This document shows, piece by piece, positions 59,566-64,000 of a stretch of DNA of 64,000 nucleotides. Source of the DNA: Ectothiorhodospira magna. GTDB taxonomy: Bacteria > Pseudomonadota > Gammaproteobacteria > Ectothiorhodospirales > Ectothiorhodospiraceae. Position 1 is the first letter of the stretch; each line of letters begins with the position of its first letter. Both the position numbers and the translations under genes were made by a program. The notes beneath the pieces are model-generated. The model was not told where the DNA came from. It saw nothing but the letters and a program-made list of their open reading frames with translations, and ran no database searches. The stretch covers positions 1-64,000 of the forward strand of contig NZ_FOFO01000009.1 of NCBI RefSeq assembly GCF_900110965.1, in the 5' to 3' direction.

Positions 59566-60745
59566 CCTGTCCCACCATGATGGCGTGACCCCTCGAATCC
59601 GGCTGCTGCTGCTACTGCCGACCCAGGGATTTGGCGGGGCGGAACGCACCCTGTACAACCTGATCACCCACCTGGACCCGGCCCGGTTCGAGATCATCCT
59701 GATCACCCACCGATCCAGTTTCCCGGCCTGTGACCGGGCGCGGGTACTGGACCTGGAAGCCGAAGGGGTGGCCACCGGTTTTCAGGGCCTGCGCCGGACC
59801 TGGGGCGATGCCCGTCGGGTGTGGGCCATCGCCCGCCGGGAACAGTGCCACCTGATGCTGGGGTTTTTGCATTACGGCGGCATGATTGCAGCCCTGGTCC
59901 GGGTGCTGGGTCGGGGCAGACCAGCCACCATCGCCAGTCCCCGCACCCCGTCGGTGGCTGGCATCCGTTTTCACCTGTCCCGGCGTCGGGATCGCTGGCT
60001 CTGGCATGCCCTGGTACTGCTGATGAATCAGGCCGCCCATCGGGTGCTGGTGTCCACCGAGGGACTGGGCCGGGAATGTATCCAGCGTTACCGGGCCGCC
60101 CCCGACAAGGTGACCGTGGTGGCCAACTGCGTGGACCTGAGCGCCGTATATCACGCCCAGGCCCAACCCCGGTCCGACACATTGCCCTGTATCGTGACCT
60201 TTGGCCGTCTGGCCCCGGAAAAGGATCTGGACATCCTGCTGCGGGCCTTTGCCCAGGTCAGGGTCCATCATCCCTGCCGTCTGCTGCTTATCGGCGACGG
60301 CCCGGAACGGGCCGGGCTGGAGACCCTGTGCCAGACTCTGGACATTGCTCCCTGGGTGAGATTCGCCGGTTTTCATCCCGCCCCTTTTGGTCTGGTGAAA
60401 TCGGCGGATATCTTTGTCCACACCGCCCGTTTCGAGGGCTTTGGCAATGTGCTGATCGAAGCCATGGCCTGTGACCTGCCGGTGCTGGCCACCGATTGCG
60501 ATTTTGGCCCCAGGGAGATCATCCGCCACGGAGAAACCGGCTTGCTGGTGCGCCCCGGTTCCGTGGATGCCCTGGCGCAGGGGATCAGGACGCTGCTGGC
60601 GGACGAACCCCTTCGGCGGCGTCTGGCGACGGCGGCCCGGCAAGACCTGCCCCGCTATGCCCCGGCGGTCATGGCCCAGGGTTATGCCGCCCTGTTCGAG
60701 GCCCTGTTCCGGGAGCGCCATGGAGCCGCCAATGACCGACCATGA
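59555..60745 (+). CDS. Glycosyltransferase family 4, second GT in export cluster
   Basis: 396 residues. Glycine-rich TQGFGGAERTLYNLI at the N-terminus, TFGRLAPEKDLDILLRAF, and E-x7-E in FEGFGNVLIEAMACD. ATG at 59555 with GGGAGG eight bases before it, inside the end of the previous GT. Similar to the previous gene and to the three GT4 genes at 34.6-38 kb. Confidence 0.88.
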   Translation: MSHDLSHHDGVTPRIRLLLLLPTQGFGGAERTLYNLITHLDPARFEIILITHRSSFPACDRARVLDLEAEGVATGFQGLRRTWGDARRVWAIARREQCHLMLGFLHYGGMIAALVRVLGRGRPATIASPRTPSVAGIRFHLSRRRDRWLWHALVLLMNQAAHRVLVSTEGLGRECIQRYRAAPDKVTVVANCVDLSAVYHAQAQPRSDTLPCIVTFGRLAPEKDLDILLRAFAQVRVHHPCRLLLIGDGPERAGLETLCQTLDIAPWVRFAGFHPAPFGLVKSADIFVHTARFEGFGNVLIEAMACDLPVLATDCDFGPREIIRHGETGLLVRPGSVDALAQGIRTLLADEPLRRRLATAARQDLPRYAPAVMAQGYAALFEALFRERHGAANDRP

Positions 60746-61673
60746 CCTGATGTATCGTCCCAGAACCCACGAGGACACCCCAGCCCTGCTGGCCCTGTTC
60801 CAGCGGGTTTTCGGCCACCAGGCTGAACCGGCCTGGTGGCACTGGAAATATCAGGATGCCGCCCTGCCGTTGACCCTGGGACAGGTGGCCCAGACCCCCG
60901 CCGGGGCACTGGTGGCCCATGTGGGCCTGTATGGCTGGCCGGCCCGGTTGCCCGACGGTCTGCAGGTGCTGGCCCAAGTCTGTGACGTCATGGTGGATGG
61001 GCCGGTGCGCGGTGGTCTCAAGGGGGGCGTCTACGATGCCCTGATGGCCGGGTTCTGTGCCCAGGTGCAACAGCGCCATCCCCAGGCACTCACCTTCGGT
61101 TTTCCCGGTAATCGATCCCTGCCCCTGGGACGGCGCCTGGGGTTCTATCATCCCTGGTACGAGGTTCTGGACCAGGAACTGCCGGCCCTGACCCCTCCCC
61201 GCCGTCCCACCTGGCACCGGCTGGAAGCGATTCCCATGTCGGATCAGGCCCTGGACCAGGTGGCAGCCCAGGCAGCAGGAGCGACCGGCCACGGCCTGAT
61301 TCATTCCCCCGCCTATCTGGACTGGCGTTACCGCCGTCACCCTGCCCGGCATTACCGGCTCTGCCGGCTGGAAACCCCATTGGGTGGTCGGGGCTGGTGC
61401 ATGGTGCAGGCCTTGCCGGATCACCTGCGGGTGATGGAATGGTGGGGGCGGGAGCCGGATCTGCCCCGGTTGCTCACCCTGGTGCGGCACCAAGCCGCCC
61501 GGGAGGGTCTGCCGGTGGTCCGGTACTGGGCACCACCGGCGTCCACGGTCACCACCGGGTCCACCGCCTTGCCCACCGGCGCCACTGTGGTGGAAATGAC
61601 CTGTGCTCCCCGCCCCCGGCTCCAGGGTGGCATCTGGCCTCGTCTTCAGCCCGGTGACGCGGACATTTACTGA
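60732..61673 (+). CDS. GNAT-fold acetyltransferase-like protein
   Basis: 313 residues. N-terminal DLMYRPRTHEDTPALLALFQRVFGH is the usual opening of GNAT-type (or FemAB/GNAT-related) acyltransferases; a two-lobed structure is suggested by length. Conserved-looking stretches: VCDVMVDGPVRGGLKGGVYDALM and GFPGNRSLPLGRRLGFY, the latter a plausible acetyl-CoA-binding region. Could N- or O-acetylate a sugar of the cluster product. ATG at 60732 with GGAG six bases before it; the frame can be extended far upstream but that part is GT shadow. Confidence 0.75.
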   Translation: MTDHDLMYRPRTHEDTPALLALFQRVFGHQAEPAWWHWKYQDAALPLTLGQVAQTPAGALVAHVGLYGWPARLPDGLQVLAQVCDVMVDGPVRGGLKGGVYDALMAGFCAQVQQRHPQALTFGFPGNRSLPLGRRLGFYHPWYEVLDQELPALTPPRRPTWHRLEAIPMSDQALDQVAAQAAGATGHGLIHSPAYLDWRYRRHPARHYRLCRLETPLGGRGWCMVQALPDHLRVMEWWGREPDLPRLLTLVRHQAAREGLPVVRYWAPPASTVTTGSTALPTGATVVEMTCAPRPRLQGGIWPRLQPGDADIY

Positions 61674-61763
61674 GCGTCAGCCTTCAGGCACCACGGTCTG
61701 TCAGGGTTTCTGTGCTAGCATCCCGAACTTTATCCTGACGAGGCAAGAGAGGCAGCTCCGTTG

Positions 61764-64000
61764 ATGGTGACCGAAGATCATTACCTGCCCTTTGGTGTCG
61801 GCGACCTGCCGTCGGGCCATTGGCTGGTGCTTGCGCCCCACGCCGATGACGAAACCTTCGGCATGGGCGGTGCCATCATCCGGGCGCGGGAGGCGGGCAC
61901 CGCCGTCTCCGTGATCATCCTCACCGACGGCGCCCAGGGCGGCAGCGGCACCGATCTGGTCCAGGCCCGGGAACAGGAGGCCCGGACCGCCGCCGAGCAG
62001 CTGGGGGGGCTGGAACTAGATTTCTGGCGCTGTCCCGACCGGGGACTGGTGGCCGACGAAGCCCTGATCCAGCGCCTGACCCAATATATTGAAGATCAGG
62101 GCTACAGCGCCGTCTTCTTCCCCATGCCCGGCGAACCCCATCCCGACCACCGGGCCACCGCCCATCTGGCCTGGGAAGCCCTGCGCCGGTGCCGGTTTGC
62201 CCCCATCCCCATTGGCTACGAAATCAGCGTCCAGGGCCTGACCAACTGCCTGGTGGACATCTCCTCCGTGGTGGAGCGCAAAACCCGGGTCATGGCGGTC
62301 TACCAGTCCCAGCAGGGGGAAAATGCCTACACCGAACGGGTACTGGCCCTGAACCAGTCCCGCACCTGGTCCCTGCCCCGAAGCGTATCCCACGCGGAGG
62401 CCTTCTTCCTCTGGCCCCGGCGAGACAGCCCCCTGCTGGATGTCTGGGCCGAACAGTTACTGCCCCGGCTGGCACCCGCGGCTCTGGCCCGCAACCGCCC
62501 CCTGGTCTCGGTCATCATCCGGACCCGCAACCGCCAGACCCTGCTGGAACAGGCCATCCGTTCCGTGGCCGCCCAGACCTGGCCCCGACTGGAACTGGTG
62601 GTGGTCAACGACGGCGGCACCGAGGTGGCCACGGAGGTGGCGGCCGCCCAGGGCGGCGTGATCCAGCAGGTCCGCTATCTGTCCCTGACCGATCATCCGG
62701 GCCGATCCGCCGCCGCCAACCGGGGCATGGAAGCCGCCACCGGGACGCTACTCATGTTTCTGGACGACGACGACTGGCTGCTGCCCGGTCACGTGGCCGG
62801 GCTGGTACAGGCCCTGGAACAGACCCCGGAGGCCATCGGCGCCTACAGCAACGTATCCGCCGTGCGTCGGGAAGGAGAACACTGGGTGGAAGTGCGCCGC
62901 TTCAGCGCCCCCTTCGATCCGGCCCGCTTTGCCTATGAAAACTATCTGCCCATCCATTCGGTCCTGTTTCATCGTCGAATCATGGAGCAGGGGTGCCGCT
63001 TTCCCGAAACCCTGGATGTCTACGAAGACTGGGCCTTCTGGACCCTGGTGACCGGCCAGGGTGTCCTGATCCATGTGGATCAGACCACCGCCTGTTACCG
63101 TATCTATGACAACAGCGGTTTTGGTGTTCATGCGGACCCGGAGCGGGTGAACCGCTCACTGGTGCCCTTCGTACAATGGGCCAGAACCCATTGGTCCGAC
63201 GAACATCTCTCTATCCTGGTCAGGCGGGCCTCTGCCATGGCCGAGATCCAGCGTCGGGAACAGGCCATGATCGCGGATCTGGACCGGCAGGCTGGCGAGC
63301 AGGCGGCCACCCTGTCGGCTCATCGTCAGGAAATCCGGGTGAGAGATGAGCGGATCGTACAGCAGGATGTCCGCATCGCCACCCTGGATGACACCCTCAG
63401 CCGTCAGCAGGCAGAACTGACCGCATTGCAGGGCCAACTGGCCGCATTGCAGGGCCAGCTGGCCCTGCTGCATGCCTCCCGCAGCTGGCGGCTCACCGCC
63501 CCCCTGCGTCTGCTGGGCCGGCTTGCCCGCCGGACGCGGGACATGGCGCGGGCGGGGCACCCCCTGCTGCGTCGCCACGGCTGGCGAGGATTGCTCGATC
63601 GTGGCTGGCACGTCCTGCGCCGGGAGGGCATCACCGGCCTGAAGGCCCGGTTGCACCATCATGCCACCCTCAATGCCCATATCCCCCGCTCGGCGCCCCC
63701 GTGCCAAGGGCAGGCCGCTCTGGCCTGGGAACCGGACCCGGGCCATTATCGGCTGGTGGAAGGCGGCGGCAATTATGTCTATGTCCCGCCCCGGCGCCCG
63801 GCCCATCTGGACGCCTGGCTGACTACTCTGAAAGCACCGCCCCGGTTCTCCATCGTAGTGCCCGTCTACAATACCCCGCCCATCCTGCTCCAGGCCCTGC
63901 TGGATTCAGTGACAGCCCAGTGGTACCCCCATTGGGAACTGATCCTGGCCGACGACGCCAGCCCCTCGACGGAGACCCGTCAGGCCCTGACCCGGATATC
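61764..64000 (+). CDS. PIG-L deacetylase / GT2 / coiled-coil / GT2 multidomain protein (truncated)
   Basis: 745 codons, open to the window end. N-terminal PIG-L/LmbE deacetylase domain (about 18-185): APHADDETFGMGG (His-x-Asp-Asp zinc motif) and PGEPHPDHRATAHL (second His pair). A GT2 family glycosyltransferase domain follows at about 245-460, with PLVSVIIRTRNRQ and FLDDDDW. Residues about 490-565 form a heptad-rich coiled coil (repeated LQGQLAA), then a ~120-residue spacer, and a second GT2 domain starts near 694 (RFSIVVPVYNTPP...ILADDAS). It may N-deacetylate and glycosylate the same glycan or tether two sugar transfer steps. Ends of domains are estimates; C-terminus is missing. Confidence 0.88.
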   Translation, partial: MVTEDHYLPFGVGDLPSGHWLVLAPHADDETFGMGGAIIRAREAGTAVSVIILTDGAQGGSGTDLVQAREQEARTAAEQLGGLELDFWRCPDRGLVADEALIQRLTQYIEDQGYSAVFFPMPGEPHPDHRATAHLAWEALRRCRFAPIPIGYEISVQGLTNCLVDISSVVERKTRVMAVYQSQQGENAYTERVLALNQSRTWSLPRSVSHAEAFFLWPRRDSPLLDVWAEQLLPRLAPAALARNRPLVSVIIRTRNRQTLLEQAIRSVAAQTWPRLELVVVNDGGTEVATEVAAAQGGVIQQVRYLSLTDHPGRSAAANRGMEAATGTLLMFLDDDDWLLPGHVAGLVQALEQTPEAIGAYSNVSAVRREGEHWVEVRRFSAPFDPARFAYENYLPIHSVLFHRRIMEQGCRFPETLDVYEDWAFWTLVTGQGVLIHVDQTTACYRIYDNSGFGVHADPERVNRSLVPFVQWARTHWSDEHLSILVRRASAMAEIQRREQAMIADLDRQAGEQAATLSAHRQEIRVRDERIVQQDVRIATLDDTLSRQQAELTALQGQLAALQGQLALLHASRSWRLTAPLRLLGRLARRTRDMARAGHPLLRRHGWRGLLDRGWHVLRREGITGLKARLHHHATLNAHIPRSAPPCQGQAALAWEPDPGHYRLVEGGGNYVYVPPRRPAHLDAWLTTLKAPPRFSIVVPVYNTPPILLQALLDSVTAQWYPHWELILADDASPSTETRQALTRI

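Noticed and set aside
61421..62632. Minus-strand and alternative-frame ORFs over the GNAT and PIG-L region
   Set aside because: Shadows; the plus-strand frame from 61764 is continuously open to the window end with clear motifs.
1..64000. CRISPR arrays, rRNA and tRNA genes
   Set aside because: No regularly spaced repeats of CRISPR type, no conserved rRNA segments and no tRNA cloverleaf noticed by reading; a tRNAscan or CRISPR search was not possible.

Overview
The window looks like a chromosomal segment of a high-GC gammaproteobacterium. Support comes from PstSCAB-PhoU with PhoB boxes, proteobacterial-type GshA, an Xps-like type II secretion operon (order E-F-G-H-I-J-K-L-M-N/C-D), DUF2058, MtfA and YheS. 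A Chromatiales/Ectothiorhodospiraceae-like host is a guess from the mix of genes, not a demonstrated placement. No rRNA, tRNA or CRISPR array was recognised.

Layout. 1-2.2 kb: end of a mobile element carrying a structured RNA and the start of an ORF (IscB/HEARO-like by inference), inserted exactly at the 3' end of rmlD, followed by rmlB (dTDP-rhamnose synthesis, minus strand). 2.2-3.5 kb: glycine-zipper lipoprotein and a nucleoside deaminase. 3.5-14.3 kb: phosphate regulon phoU-pstB-pstA-pstC and, separately, pstS; pstC and pstS each have a clear PhoB box. Between pstC and pstS sits a UrtA/AmiC-like binding protein coupled to a GGDEF-EAL protein. 14.4-23 kb: Slt transglycosylase, two large lipoproteins, an HDOD protein, a GYF-like/pentapeptide membrane protein and a TraB-family protein. 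23-26.8 kb: TPR lipoprotein, class III adenylate cyclase, a miniaturised copy of the mobile element, and a diguanylate cyclase. 27-32.7 kb: YheS-type ABC-F, FliL-like protein, DUF2058, MtfA, GshA.

32.6-43 kb: KaiB and a KaiC2-type KaiC are translationally coupled (GTGA overlaps) to two GT4 glycosyltransferases. A third GT4 is divergent. An O-antigen ligase, a DUF1703-type AAA/PD-(D/E)XK protein and a WbpM/CapD-type dehydratase follow. 43-56.3 kb: type II secretion operon, then two exported proteins that may be its cargo. 56.4-64 kb: an ABC-dependent polysaccharide export cluster (Wzm, Wzt with a C-terminal sugar-binding region, two GT4, a GNAT-like protein), ending in a truncated multidomain PIG-L / GT2 / coiled-coil / GT2 protein.

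Functionally the window combines envelope polysaccharide synthesis and export, type II secretion, phosphate acquisition, and many second-messenger proteins (two GGDEF proteins, one cyclase, one HDOD). The most unusual points are the kaiBC-glycosyltransferase operon, the dispersed IscB/HEARO-like RNA element whose ends supply stop codons and a Shine-Dalgarno sequence to host genes, and the PIG-L/GT2 fusion.
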